Shown here piece after piece: positions 1 to 9,016 of a stretch of 64,000 nucleotides of DNA (within the stretch, counting starts at the first letter, position 1; every line of letters begins with the position of its first letter). The stretch lies in NCBI GenBank assembly GCA_963788215.1, contig CAWBFX010000001.1, forward strand, positions 62,001 through 126,000, in the 5' to 3' direction. Both the position numbers and the translations under genes were made by a program. Under the pieces are notes generated by a model, which was not told where the DNA came from, searched no databases, and saw only the letters and a list, made by a program, of their open reading frames with translations. The stretch is from AC-32 sp963788215 (GTDB taxonomy: Bacteria > Actinomycetota > Thermoleophilia > Gaiellales > Gaiellaceae).

Positions 1-1
1 G

Positions 2-250
2 AACGTGGCGGCAGGGGCGACCTGGGTCAGCGTGCACCACGGCGGCGGCGTCGGAATCGGGAACTCGATCCACGCCGGCATGGTGGTCGTTGCGGACGGG
101 ACTGACCAGGCTGCGGAACGGCTCGAGCGCGTGCTCACGACCGACCCTGGAACCGGCGTCCTGCGGCACGTCGACGCCGGCTACGACGAGGCGGTCGTCG
201 CGGCAGCGCGGCACGGCCTCGAGCCGCCGATGCCTCCGTCCGGCGCGTGA
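2..250 (+). CDS. hutU: Urocanate hydratase, C-terminal fragment
   Basis: This is the last ~82 codons of a gene that begins before the window. The frame is open from base 2 and ends in TGA at 248-250. The segment HHGGGVGIGNSIHAG followed by MVVVADGT matches the C-terminal NAD-binding region of urocanase, which converts urocanate to imidazolone propionate in histidine degradation. Its stop overlaps the GTG of hutI (GTGA), so the two are translationally coupled and act in consecutive pathway steps. Confidence 0.9.
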   Translation, partial: NVAAGATWVSVHHGGGVGIGNSIHAGMVVVADGTDQAAERLERVLTTDPGTGVLRHVDAGYDEAVVAAARHGLEPPMPPSGA

Positions 251-1494
251 CGCCCGCCGCTGAGCCGGCCGCGCGTCCGTCGCGCCTGCTCGTACGCGAC
301 CTCGCGCAGCTCGCGACGCCGAGCGGCCGCGAAGCGCCCTTGCGCGGCCCGGCGCTGCGCGACGTCGACGTGCTGGAGGATGCGTTCGTGCTCTGCGAGG
401 GGCCGACGATCGCGGCCGTCGGGCCCATGCGCGAGCTTCCGTCTCTGAACGGCGACGTCGCCGAAATCGACGGAACCGGCCTGAGTGCGATCCCGGGGCT
501 CGTGGACTGCCACACGCACGCCTGCTTCCTCGGCGATCGCGTCGAAGAGTTCTCGCTGCGGGCGGGCGGTGCGAGCTACGAAGAGCTGCACGCGGCGGGC
601 GGCGGCATCCTCTCGACGGTGCGCGCGACCCGCGCGGCCTCGCCAGATGAGCTGCGGCGCGCGGTCGACACCCATCGGCAATGGATGCTCCGCGCCGGGA
701 CGACCACCTTCGAGGCGAAGTCGGGCTATGGGCTCGATCGCGAGACCGAGCTCGCCTCGCTGCGGGCGATCGCGGCGGCCGGGGGAATCCCGACGTGGCT
801 CGGCGCGCATGCGGTGCCGCCGGAATTCGACGACGCCACGGCATACGTGGACTTCTTGCTCGCCGAGGTCCTGCCGGAGGCGGCCGAGCTGGCAGAGGCC
901 GCCGACGTCTTCGTCGAGCGCGGAGCCTTCGGCGTCGACGACGCGCGCCGCTACCTGGAGGCCTGCGCCTCCGCGGGCCTCGCGCTGCGGCTGCACGGCG
1001 ACCAGTTCACCGAGCTCGGGGCGATCGCGCTCGCGATCGAGCTCGGCGCCCGGTCGGTCGACCACCTCGAGGCGACGGGTGCCGGCGGCGTCGCGGCACT
1101 CGCCTCCAGCTCCGTCGTCGGCGTCCTCCTGCCTGCGAGCGCCCTCTTCCTGGGCCGCTCGATGCCCCCGGCCCGCGAGCTGGCCGACGCCGGCGCCGCG
1201 ATCGCGCTCGCAACCGACTTCAACCCCGGGAGCGCGTTCTGCGAGAGCCTGCCGCTCGTCTGCTCGCTCGCCTGCACGCAGCTGCGGCTCTCGCCCGAAG
1301 AGGCGCTCGCCGCCTGCACCGTCAACGCAGCCTGGATTCTCGGGCGCTCAGGGTCGATCGGGCGCCTCGCTCCCGGCTTCGACGCCGACCTCACGCTGAT
1401 CGACGCGTCCGACTGGCGGCACCTGGCGTACCACCTCGGCGGCGAAACGGTCGCAGGGGTCGTCTGCAAGGGCGAGGTCGCCTGGCGCCGCTGA
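247..1494 (+). CDS. hutI: Imidazolonepropionase
   Basis: A 415-residue amidohydrolase-fold enzyme that hydrolyses imidazolone-5-propionate to formimino-glutamate. The metal-binding HTH motif sits at about residues 89-91 (GLVDCHTHACFLGDR). The family segments FEAKSGYGLD, LHGDQF and ALATDFNPGS are all present in order, and the length is normal for HutI. The GTG at 247 is chosen because it overlaps the hutU stop by 4 nt, the typical coupling in this genome. Codon use is like the neighbours. Confidence 0.95.
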   Translation: MTPAAEPAARPSRLLVRDLAQLATPSGREAPLRGPALRDVDVLEDAFVLCEGPTIAAVGPMRELPSLNGDVAEIDGTGLSAIPGLVDCHTHACFLGDRVEEFSLRAGGASYEELHAAGGGILSTVRATRAASPDELRRAVDTHRQWMLRAGTTTFEAKSGYGLDRETELASLRAIAAAGGIPTWLGAHAVPPEFDDATAYVDFLLAEVLPEAAELAEAADVFVERGAFGVDDARRYLEACASAGLALRLHGDQFTELGAIALAIELGARSVDHLEATGAGGVAALASSSVVGVLLPASALFLGRSMPPARELADAGAAIALATDFNPGSAFCESLPLVCSLACTQLRLSPEEALAACTVNAAWILGRSGSIGRLAPGFDADLTLIDASDWRHLAYHLGGETVAGVVCKGEVAWRR

Positions 1495-1502
1495 GCGAGC
1501 GC

Positions 1503-1508
1503 TACGCT
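1503..1508 (+). promoter_or_regulatory. Leaderless -10 (TACGCT)
   Basis: TACGCT ends 8 nt before the ATG at 1517. There is no Shine-Dalgarno sequence, so transcription probably starts at or next to the start codon. Confidence 0.6.
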
Positions 1509-1516
1509 AATCCCCG

Positions 1517-1951
1517 ATGCCAACCCGGAAACAGCGGCGCCGGCGCCAGAAGGAGCTTAGGCACGAGTACGAATACGTCTACGTCGACGGGGAAGGCAAT
1601 GTGGTCGGGACCGACGACGCGGACGAGGCGGGCGCGTCGAAGGGCGGCGCGCGCAAGAACGGAAAGGGCGATCCGGCACGCGCCAAGGCAGCTGCCGGCA
1701 AGCGCGCGGTCCGGAAGATCGACCCGCCGTCCTGGACGCGTGTTCTCAAGCGTGCCGGGATCTTCGCGCCGCTGATCTTCGTCGCGCTCGGCCTCTTCAA
1801 CCACGAGACCCTCCCGGCGAGGATCGCGCTCACGGCCGCCTACACCGCGTTCTTCATCCCGTTCATGTACCTGATGGACCGGGCGATGTACCGCTCGTAT
1901 CTCCGGCGCACGGGAAACCCGCCCGCCCGCCGCTCATGGCGTAGGCCCTAG
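1517..1951 (+). CDS. Small two-helix membrane protein, unknown function
   Basis: 144 residues. The first ~70 are highly charged (PTRKQRRRRQKE, an acidic patch, then Lys/Ala-rich). They are followed by two hydrophobic helices, about residues 80-100 (FAPLIFVALGLF) and 105-125 (ALTAAYTAFFIPFMYLM), and a basic tail. This suggests an inner-membrane protein with a cytoplasmic basic N-terminus. I do not recognise a named family. It ends at a CTAG shared with the convergent cupin gene. Confidence 0.75.
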   Translation: MPTRKQRRRRQKELRHEYEYVYVDGEGNVVGTDDADEAGASKGGARKNGKGDPARAKAAAGKRAVRKIDPPSWTRVLKRAGIFAPLIFVALGLFNHETLPARIALTAAYTAFFIPFMYLMDRAMYRSYLRRTGNPPARRSWRRP

Positions 1952-2283
1952 CCGTCGCCGCCGCGGTAGTGCCCCGCCCCCGGCCAGGGCGCGAGGAAGA
2001 GCAGGATGCGCGCGCCCTCTGCACTGGAGAGCGAGTGTCGCTCCTCGGGCTCGAACCTGAACAGCATCCCCGACCCAGCGTCCAGCGACTCTCCGCCTGC
2101 CTCCACCCGGACGCTTCCCTCGACGACCAGCACGAACGCGTGCTCTTTCACCTCGTGGTCGCCGAGCTCCTGCCCCGGCTCGAGGCCGATGAGAACCGCG
2201 CGCGCGGGCTCGGCAGAGTCGAGCACGACCGGTGAGCGGCTGCCTCCTGGAGTGTCGATCTCGCTCAGGTTCCAGCTGCGCAT
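1948..2283 (-). CDS. Cupin-domain protein
   Basis: 111 residues forming a single small beta-barrel cupin: LEPGQELGDHEVKEHAFVLV (motif 1 with H, E and H) and later RFEPEERHSLSS (motif 2 with His). Such proteins bind a metal and usually act as small sensors, isomerases or dioxygenase-like enzymes; the substrate cannot be deduced. The ATG at 2283 is preceded by a leaderless -10 (TAGGAT). Its stop overlaps the previous gene's stop at CTAG 1948-1951. Confidence 0.8.
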   Translation of the reverse strand: MRSWNLSEIDTPGGSRSPVVLDSAEPARAVLIGLEPGQELGDHEVKEHAFVLVVEGSVRVEAGGESLDAGSGMLFRFEPEERHSLSSAEGARILLFLAPWPGAGHYRGGDG

Positions 2284-2291
2284 GGGCCCGG

Positions 2292-2297
2292 ATCCTA
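2292..2297 (-). promoter_or_regulatory. Leaderless -10 (TAGGAT) for the cupin gene
   Basis: On the minus strand TAGGAT lies 8 nt before the ATG at 2283, with no ribosome-binding site between. Confidence 0.6.
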
Positions 2298-2350
2298 ACG
2301 CCGGCTGCCTGCCGTCCGCGACCGCGGCTCGAGCCGCGAAAAGACACAGA

Positions 2351-2420
2351 TTCGTGACGAAGCCGTGACACATGCGTGCGGTTTTCCCCGCTACGCTCGC
2401 AGCGGGGAGGAGGCCGGGCA
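2351..2420 (+). promoter_or_regulatory. Dispersed TTCGTGAC-41-TACGCT element, copy A
   Basis: First of three related copies in the window. It has TTCGTGAC at 2351, CGTGCG at 2375, a -10-like TACGCT at 2392 (exactly 41 nt after the start of TTCGTGAC) and the purine box GGGGAGGAGG at 2403-2412. This copy lacks the GGTGGCCACC palindrome and GTG start seen in copies B and C. It lies upstream of the metallo-hydrolase-hisS-aspS run. Confidence 0.55.
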
Positions 2421-2487
2421 CGCCTTTAGCGCCCGCCCCGGAACGGCGGCGCGGCGCCGTTAGACTCAGCGCCGAGGTGGCCTCCGC

Positions 2488-3126
2488 GTGAGCATCGTCG
2501 TCGACCGCTACGAGCTCGGTCCGATCGGGACGAACTGCTACGTGGTCCGCGCCTCCCTGAGCGCGTCCGAGGCCGTCGTGATCGACCCGAGCGGCGACGT
2601 TCCAGAGCTGCGGATCGAGCTCGCGCGGCTCGGCGCCTCCTGCGCGGCGATCCTGATCACCCACGGCCACTGGGATCACCTCGTCGGCGTCGCGGATCTC
2701 GCCGAAGGCACCGGCGCCCCGGTGTACATGGCCGCCGCCGAGCAGGCCCTCCTCGAGAACCTGTCCGATCTGGTCCCGGCAGGCGTTGCAGCCCGCAGCT
2801 ACAAGGCGAACGTCCTGCTCGAAGGCGACGAGTCCCTCGAGCTCGCGGGCATCGAGTTCGAGACCCTCCAGGTGCCGGGCCACTCGCCCGGTCACCTCGC
2901 GTACCACGCCGATGGCTGCCTCTTCTCGGGCGACGTCCTCTTCGCGGGCTCGGTCGGCCGCACCGACCTCCCCGGCGCCGACTGGGACACGCTCGTCGAG
3001 ACCCTCCGCGCGCTGACTGAGCGCTTCCCGGCGGAGACCGTCGTCTACTCCGGCCACGGCCCGCCGACGACGCTCGGCGACGAGCTCGCCCGCAACCCCT
3101 TCCTCGCCCCGCTGCGCGCCACGTGA
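2488..3126 (+). CDS. MBL-fold metallo-hydrolase (glyoxalase II-like)
   Basis: 212 residues with the classic metallo-beta-lactamase ligand motif ITHGHWDHLVG at about residues 57-67, followed by PGHSPGHLAYH, FSGDVLF and a final YSGHGPPTT that supplies the last His. The family includes hydroxyacylglutathione-type hydrolases and persulfide dioxygenases; the exact substrate is unknown. The position just before hisS is common for such genes. It overlaps hisS by 4 nt (GTGA), so the two are co-translated. Confidence 0.88.
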   Translation: MSIVVDRYELGPIGTNCYVVRASLSASEAVVIDPSGDVPELRIELARLGASCAAILITHGHWDHLVGVADLAEGTGAPVYMAAAEQALLENLSDLVPAGVAARSYKANVLLEGDESLELAGIEFETLQVPGHSPGHLAYHADGCLFSGDVLFAGSVGRTDLPGADWDTLVETLRALTERFPAETVVYSGHGPPTTLGDELARNPFLAPLRAT

Positions 3127-4348
3127 GCTTCGAGGCGCCGCGCGGCACCCACGACATCCTCCCGGCCGAGCAGCCCCTTTGGGGCCTCGTCCGCGGGGAG
3201 GCCGAGCGGGTCTGCTCGCTCTACGGCTATCGCCTGATCCAGACGCCGGGCTTCGAGGACACAGCCGTGTTCCAGCGGACGGCCGGTGAGGGGTCGGACA
3301 TCGTCCATAAGCAGATGTACACGTTCGAGGACAAGGGTGGCCGCTCCCTCACGCTTCGCCCCGAGGCAACCGCGCCCATCGCCCGCGCCTACCTCGAGCA
3401 CGGCCTGCACCGCGAAGGACAGCCGGTCAAGCTCTACACGCTGGCGACGATGTACCGCTACGAGGCGCCCCAGCGCGGGCGCTACCGGGAGCACTGGCAG
3501 CTGTCCGTCGAGGCGCTCGGCTCGCCTGACCCCGCGCTCGACGCGGAGCTGATCCAGCTCTACGCGGAGTTGCTCGACCGCCTTGGCGTGACGGCCTACG
3601 AGCTCCAGCTGAACTCGATCGGCGACCAGAACTGCCGCCCGGCGTACCTCGAGAAGCTGAACGCCTGGCTCGACGAGCATCAGGACGTACTCGACGAGGA
3701 CGCTCAGCAGAAGCGAGCGACGAGCCCGCTCCGGGTGTTCGACGTCAAGGACGACAAGGTCCAGGCAGCGCTCGCCGACGCACCCAGGATCGGCGACTCG
3801 CTCTGCGACGAGTGCCGCGAGCACTTCGAGCAGGTGCGCATGCACCTCGACAACTACGCCCTCCGGTACACCCTCGTGCCGACGCTCGTCCGCGGGCTCG
3901 ACTACTACACGCGTACGGTCTTCGAGTTCGTGGACGAGGCGATCGGCGCGAAGAGCTCGATCTGCGCCGGCGGCCGCTACGACGGGCTCGTCGAGCAACT
4001 CGGCGGCCAGCCGACCCCGGGGGTCGGCTTCGGGGCGGGCATCGAGCGCCTGCTGCTCTCGCTGGAGGCGGCGGGAGTCAAAGCAGACGAGCCCGAGATC
4101 GACGTTTTCGTCGCGTTGCTCGAAGGCGAGCACAAGCCGCGCGTGCTCCCACTCGTCAGCGAGCTCCGGCGGGCGGGGCTGCGCACCGAGGTCGACTACG
4201 GGGGCCGGTCGCTCAAGGGCCAGCTCACACACGCGCGCCGCCTGGGCGCGAACGCCATCGTCGAGTGGGGGCCGGAGCGCTCCAGGATCCGCCGCTCCGG
4301 ACAGCAGGACGAGGAAGTGCCCACCGCCGAGCTTGCGGAGCGGCTGCG

Positions 4349-4352
<4 letters not shown>
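3123..4352 (+). CDS. hisS: Histidine--tRNA ligase
   Basis: 409-residue class II aminoacyl-tRNA synthetase charging tRNA-His. The opening PRGTHDILP, motif 2 (YRYEAPQRGRYREHWQ), the histidine-binding LVRGLDYYTRTVFEF and SICAGGRYDGL, and motif 3 (GVGFGAGIERLLL) are all present. The C-terminal anticodon-binding domain covers about residues 320-405. The GTG start overlaps the upstream stop and its TGA overlaps the aspS ATG (ATGA), so hisS-aspS form a coupled pair. Confidence 0.96.
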
Positions 4353-6094
<1,742 letters not shown>

Positions 6095-6139
6095 CCGCGG
6101 GTATCCACGAGCCGACCGAGTAGTCATACTGAACAGCGA

Positions 6140-7048
6140 ATGGCGACCGAAGGTCAAGGTAGGGCAGGACAGGTACCGGCGTTGACGTCGCTGCCGCGCG
6201 TTGAGGATCTCGGCGCCGCGGGCGACGGTTATGACCGCGAGCAGGTGCGGGAGGCCTTCGAGGCGTTCAGGCGCCACACGACGCAGCTTCAGGTGCAGCT
6301 CCGCGTCCTGCAGGCCGCCGGCCAAAGCGGTGTCGAGCCCACCGGCCACGCGATCCGGATGGACGCGCTCCACTTGATCCGCGCCGCGGCCGAGATGGCC
6401 GACACGATCGAGCGCGACGCGCAGACCGCCTCGGCGGCGCAGATCCGGCGCACGGAGGAGGAGGTCACACGGCGCCAGCGCGAGCTCCAGGAGCGCGAGG
6501 CCGAGGTCGAGCGCTACCGCAACGAGAGCGAGCGCCAGCGCACGGAGATGCTGAACGCCGCCAAGGCAGAGACGCGTCAGATGACGCAGGAGGCGCAGGC
6601 CCAGGCCACGCAGGAGGTGCGCGAGGCCGAGTCCCGCGCAGCCAGGTTGCTCGAGCAGGCGCGCCACCAGGCGACCGAGCTCACGAATTCGGCGCGCGCC
6701 GAGGTCGAGCAGACGCTCGAGTGGGCGCGCTCGCAGGCCGGCGTGATCATCGCCCGCGCCCAGGAAGGCGCGGAGCAGCTCCTCGGGGCCGCCGGTCTCG
6801 GAGACGAAGCCGTCGGAGGCGTGGCGCAGAAGATCACCGAGGCGGCCGAGGCAGCGGCCGGCGCGAGCCGCCGCGGCGCCGAGCCCGACCCGCATCCGTA
6901 TGGGCAGGCAGAGCCCGCCGAAGAGACTCCGGAGCCGCCGACCGGCTCCGAGGAAGCTCCCGGCCCGCCGCCGCCGGGTCCGGCACGGTCCGGGCCGCAG
7001 GCGGCCGGCGCCGCGCCGGAAGCGGACGACGGCGACACCGGCGGCTAG
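6140..7048 (+). CDS. Coiled-coil protein with Pro/Glu-rich tail, DivIVA-like
   Basis: 302 residues. A short N-terminal region is followed by a long heptad-rich coiled coil (about residues 75-215) full of Glu, Arg, Gln and Ala, with repeated AEVEQTLE/REAESRAARLLEQAR patterns typical of DivIVA/Wag31-type scaffold proteins. The last ~75 residues are Pro/Glu/Ala-rich and disordered. No membrane segment. The next genes encode envelope proteins, which fits a polar or cell-envelope scaffold role, but this is inferred. A CATACT 9 nt upstream of the ATG may be its -10. Confidence 0.7.
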   Translation: MATEGQGRAGQVPALTSLPRVEDLGAAGDGYDREQVREAFEAFRRHTTQLQVQLRVLQAAGQSGVEPTGHAIRMDALHLIRAAAEMADTIERDAQTASAAQIRRTEEEVTRRQRELQEREAEVERYRNESERQRTEMLNAAKAETRQMTQEAQAQATQEVREAESRAARLLEQARHQATELTNSARAEVEQTLEWARSQAGVIIARAQEGAEQLLGAAGLGDEAVGGVAQKITEAAEAAAGASRRGAEPDPHPYGQAEPAEETPEPPTGSEEAPGPPPPGPARSGPQAAGAAPEADDGDTGG

Positions 7049-7051
7049 TCT
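7046..7051 (+). promoter_or_regulatory. -10 (TAGTCT) formed by a stop codon
   Basis: The TAG stop at 7046-7048 is the first half of TAGTCT; 6 nt later comes the GTG at 7058. Confidence 0.6.
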
Positions 7052-7057
7052 CTCGCA

Positions 7058-7666
7058 GTGCTCCCGCGCCGGCCCGGAGCCCGGTTCGCGCTCGAGGCTC
7101 TGTTCCTCGTCCTGCTCGCCGTGGCCGCGGGTCTGGCCGACCTCCGCCCGCTCTACATCGTCCTCATCATGGTCGCGGCGTGGATCCTCGTCGCGCTCGC
7201 CGAGCTGACCGCCGAGCGGGTCGATCCCTCGCCGCTCTCGTACCTCCTGCCCGCGCCCGAGCCGCGCGAGGACGAGCCCGAGCAGGTCTTCGGGCCGCGC
7301 CCCGAGGAGCGGACGATCGTCGCGCCGCTCGAGCGACCGCCCGCTGAGCCGGACGAGGCCGAGCTCGAGCCGGAGCCCGAACCGGCGGCCGCCGAGCTCG
7401 AAGCGGAACCTGAACCCGAGCCCGAGCCGCTGCCCGTGCCCGCCACGGTGGGCTCCGAGAGCTCACTCGAGCCGTCGCTCGGCGGGCGGCTGCGCTCGCT
7501 CCTTCGGCGCCGCGAGCCCGAGGCCGAGGAGACCCCGGTCACCCCGCCGCGGCACGTGAAGCTCCTCCCGCGCCGCGAGGCGCCCGAGCCGAGCCGCGCC
7601 TCGCGCGAGGTCGCCGAGCTCTTCGGCGGCGAGGAGCCCGAGCGGCCGGAGGAGAGCGCTTCGTGA
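7058..7666 (+). CDS. Two-helix membrane protein with Pro-Glu-rich tail
   Basis: 202 residues. Two adjacent hydrophobic helices (about residues 11-28, LEALFLVLLAVAAGLADL, and 32-48) are followed by a ~150-residue cytoplasmic-type tail rich in Pro-Glu pairs and ending in basic and acidic patches. Its N-terminus is clearly paralogous to the next gene (both have LEA-F-LVxxAAGLADL then a Trp-containing second helix), so the pair arose by tandem duplication. Function unknown. Confidence 0.7.
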   Translation: MLPRRPGARFALEALFLVLLAVAAGLADLRPLYIVLIMVAAWILVALAELTAERVDPSPLSYLLPAPEPREDEPEQVFGPRPEERTIVAPLERPPAEPDEAELEPEPEPAAAELEAEPEPEPEPLPVPATVGSESSLEPSLGGRLRSLLRRREPEAEETPVTPPRHVKLLPRREAPEPSRASREVAELFGGEEPERPEESAS

Positions 7667-7676
7667 AGCCCGGCTC

Positions 7677-8373
7677 ATGAAACGACGCCTGCCGCTGATC
7701 AGATTCCTGCTGGAGGCCGGCTTCCTGATTCTCGTCGCAGCCGCCGCCGGCCTCGCCGACCTGAGCTGGGTCTGGATCGTCGTCGTCATGTTCGGCGCCT
7801 GGCTGCTCGTCGCGGTCGTCGAGCGCAGCGAGACGCGGACGCGGGCCGTACCGGTCGATGAAGCCCCGGAGCCCGAGGCAGAAATGCAGGTGGAAGAACC
7901 TGAGCCGCAGTCAGAACCGGAGCCCGAGCCGGAACCAGAGCCCGAGCCCGAGCCGGAGCCAGAGCCGGAGCCCGAACCAGAGCTGGAGCCGGAGCCGGAG
8001 CCGGAGCCAGACCCGGAACCCGAGCCCGCGCCTGTTCTTGCAGCCGTGCCGTCCCCGCCTCCAACCCGAACCCGAACCCGAACCCGAGCGACCGGCGCGA
8101 GCCTGGCGCCGCCGCGTTCCGGAACGCGACGAATCCGTCGTCCGCCTGCAGCTGCCGCAGCCGCCGCGCGAATGGAACGTCTGGGAGCTCGAGCGCCTGG
8201 CGAGCGCCGCAGAGGGACAGGATCCCGCCAAGGACGAAGAGCGAGCGATGCTCGTGCTCAGCCTGCGCCAGTACGCCGACGCCTCCGGGGTCCTGCCTGT
8301 CGACTTCGATGCCCTGGTCCGCGAGGCCTTCGAGCCCGAGCTGCTGGACGGCCTCGCCTCCCGCCCCGCATGA
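7677..8373 (+). CDS. Two-helix membrane protein with Pro-Glu repeat and conserved C-terminal domain (frameshifted)
   Basis: Paralogue of the previous gene: two N-terminal helices (to about residue 48), then a long Pro-Glu tract. In the frame opened by the ATG the tail degenerates after about base 8055 into Thr-Arg repeats. Shifting by +1 recovers QPEPEPEPERPARAW and then a well-behaved domain with WNVWELERLA, LRQYADASGVLPVDFDALV and a TGA at 8371-8373. The intended product is about 231 residues. The shift lies in or beside a short tandem repeat, where either sequencing error or real slippage is plausible. Confidence 0.6.
7899..8029 (+). repeat. Pro-Glu codon tandem tract
   Basis: Imperfect 6-nt units (GAGCCG/GAGCCC/GAACCA) encode consecutive Glu-Pro pairs. 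A second short run of CCCGAA units follows around 8064-8086, where the reading frame breaks. Such tracts change length easily. Confidence 0.75.
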
Positions 8374-8801
8374 GTCCGGCGCTCGCGCAGCGGGAGATCG
8401 CCCTCGCGGCAATCGCGCTCCTGGCGGCGATCGTCTCGCTCGCGCTCACCTCGCACGGAAGCTCGGCGAAAACGCGCGGGCTCATCCAGCCGATCACGCT
8501 TCAGGGCGGGCAGTGGCGCACGAGCCTCGCAGGCGCGTCGCCGCCGCGCTACGGCCGGCGGACGAACTGTGACATCGTGATCGAGCCGGGCACGATCGGG
8601 GTCGGCAGCTCCGTCCTTCCGTGCGGCGTCAAGCTGTACTTCGCCTACGGGAACAGCCCGCAGATCCTGACGCAGGTGATCGAGCACCGGCCGGTGCCGC
8701 CGGGTCGCACGTTCGAGCTCACGCCGAGGTTGGCCGAGAAGCTCGGCATCGACGGGGTCCAGAAGGTCCGCTGGGTCTTCGCGGGGACGACGCCCGGCTA
8801 G
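8370..8801 (+). CDS. Secreted RlpA-like double-psi beta-barrel protein
   Basis: 143 residues with an N-terminal hydrophobic segment (about residues 8-25, IALAAIALLAAIVSLAL) that is a signal peptide or anchor. The remainder resembles the 3D/RlpA double-psi barrel: GSSVLPCGVKLYFAYG, then TQVIEHRPVPPGRTFELT, then AEKLGIDGVQKVRWVF. Members of this fold act on or bind peptidoglycan. ATG overlaps the previous TGA. Catalytic activity is not assured from the sequence. Confidence 0.65.
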   Translation: MSPALAQREIALAAIALLAAIVSLALTSHGSSAKTRGLIQPITLQGGQWRTSLAGASPPRYGRRTNCDIVIEPGTIGVGSSVLPCGVKLYFAYGNSPQILTQVIEHRPVPPGRTFELTPRLAEKLGIDGVQKVRWVFAGTTPG

Positions 8802-8804
8802 ACT
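8799..8804 (+). promoter_or_regulatory. -10 (TAGACT) for the 6S RNA candidate
   Basis: The TAG stop of the RlpA-like gene (8799-8801) forms TAGACT. Five nt later is G8810, which is also the first base of the closing helix of the RNA, a normal -10 to +1 distance. Confidence 0.6.
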
Positions 8805-8809
8805 GAGTC

Positions 8810-8995
8810 GTGCTCGACCCTGTGCGTGTCTGGGTCTCACATGTTGAACCAACACCGATGCAGAGGGAGCCTTCGTTCGACCCGAGGCCTGGTGCCGGAG
8901 GCGACGTGGCACCCACCTGGCTAGTCCAGGTTCGCAACGGGCTCAGGTAACGGCAGGGTGGAGCATCGAGCGGGGGGCTTCGGTCCCCCGTTCGC
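8810..8995 (+). ncRNA. ssrS: 6S RNA candidate
   Basis: A ~160-190 nt non-coding stretch with one long closing helix: 8810-8822 pairs with 8954-8966 (12 of 13 pairs, one G-G mismatch). On the 3' side a small hairpin, CCTGG-CTAGT-CCAGG (8917-8931), sits where 6S RNAs carry a short stem beside the open bubble, followed by CGGGCTCAGGTAACGGCAGG, which resembles the 6S 3' strand. A UUCG-capped hairpin follows at once. The gene lies between aspS and mnmA, the neighbourhood of a 6S gene in Bacillus. 6S RNA sequesters housekeeping RNA polymerase by mimicking an open promoter. No covariance search could be run. Confidence 0.7.
8971..8990 (+). terminator. UUCG-capped terminator hairpin
   Basis: CGGGGGGC-TTCG-GTCCCCCG forms an 8-bp stem (one G-T pair) with a C(UUCG)G tetraloop, followed by a weak T-rich run TTCGCTTT. 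It would end the 6S transcript just before mnmA. Confidence 0.65.
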
Positions 8996-9016
8996 TTTGT
9001 GTCTCGCTAGCCTGGG

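Noticed and set aside
2354..2369. Direct GTGAC repeats 11 nt apart (also GTCAC pairs at 61563-61578) as MtrA-type response-regulator boxes
   Set aside because: The spacing is suggestive, but the second case lies inside comB coding sequence and there is no regulator gene in the window to support it.
8810..8995. SRP RNA or tmRNA instead of 6S RNA
   Set aside because: The conserved SRP apical GGAAGG-type loop and any tRNA-Ala-like ends or tag-peptide frame of tmRNA are missing.
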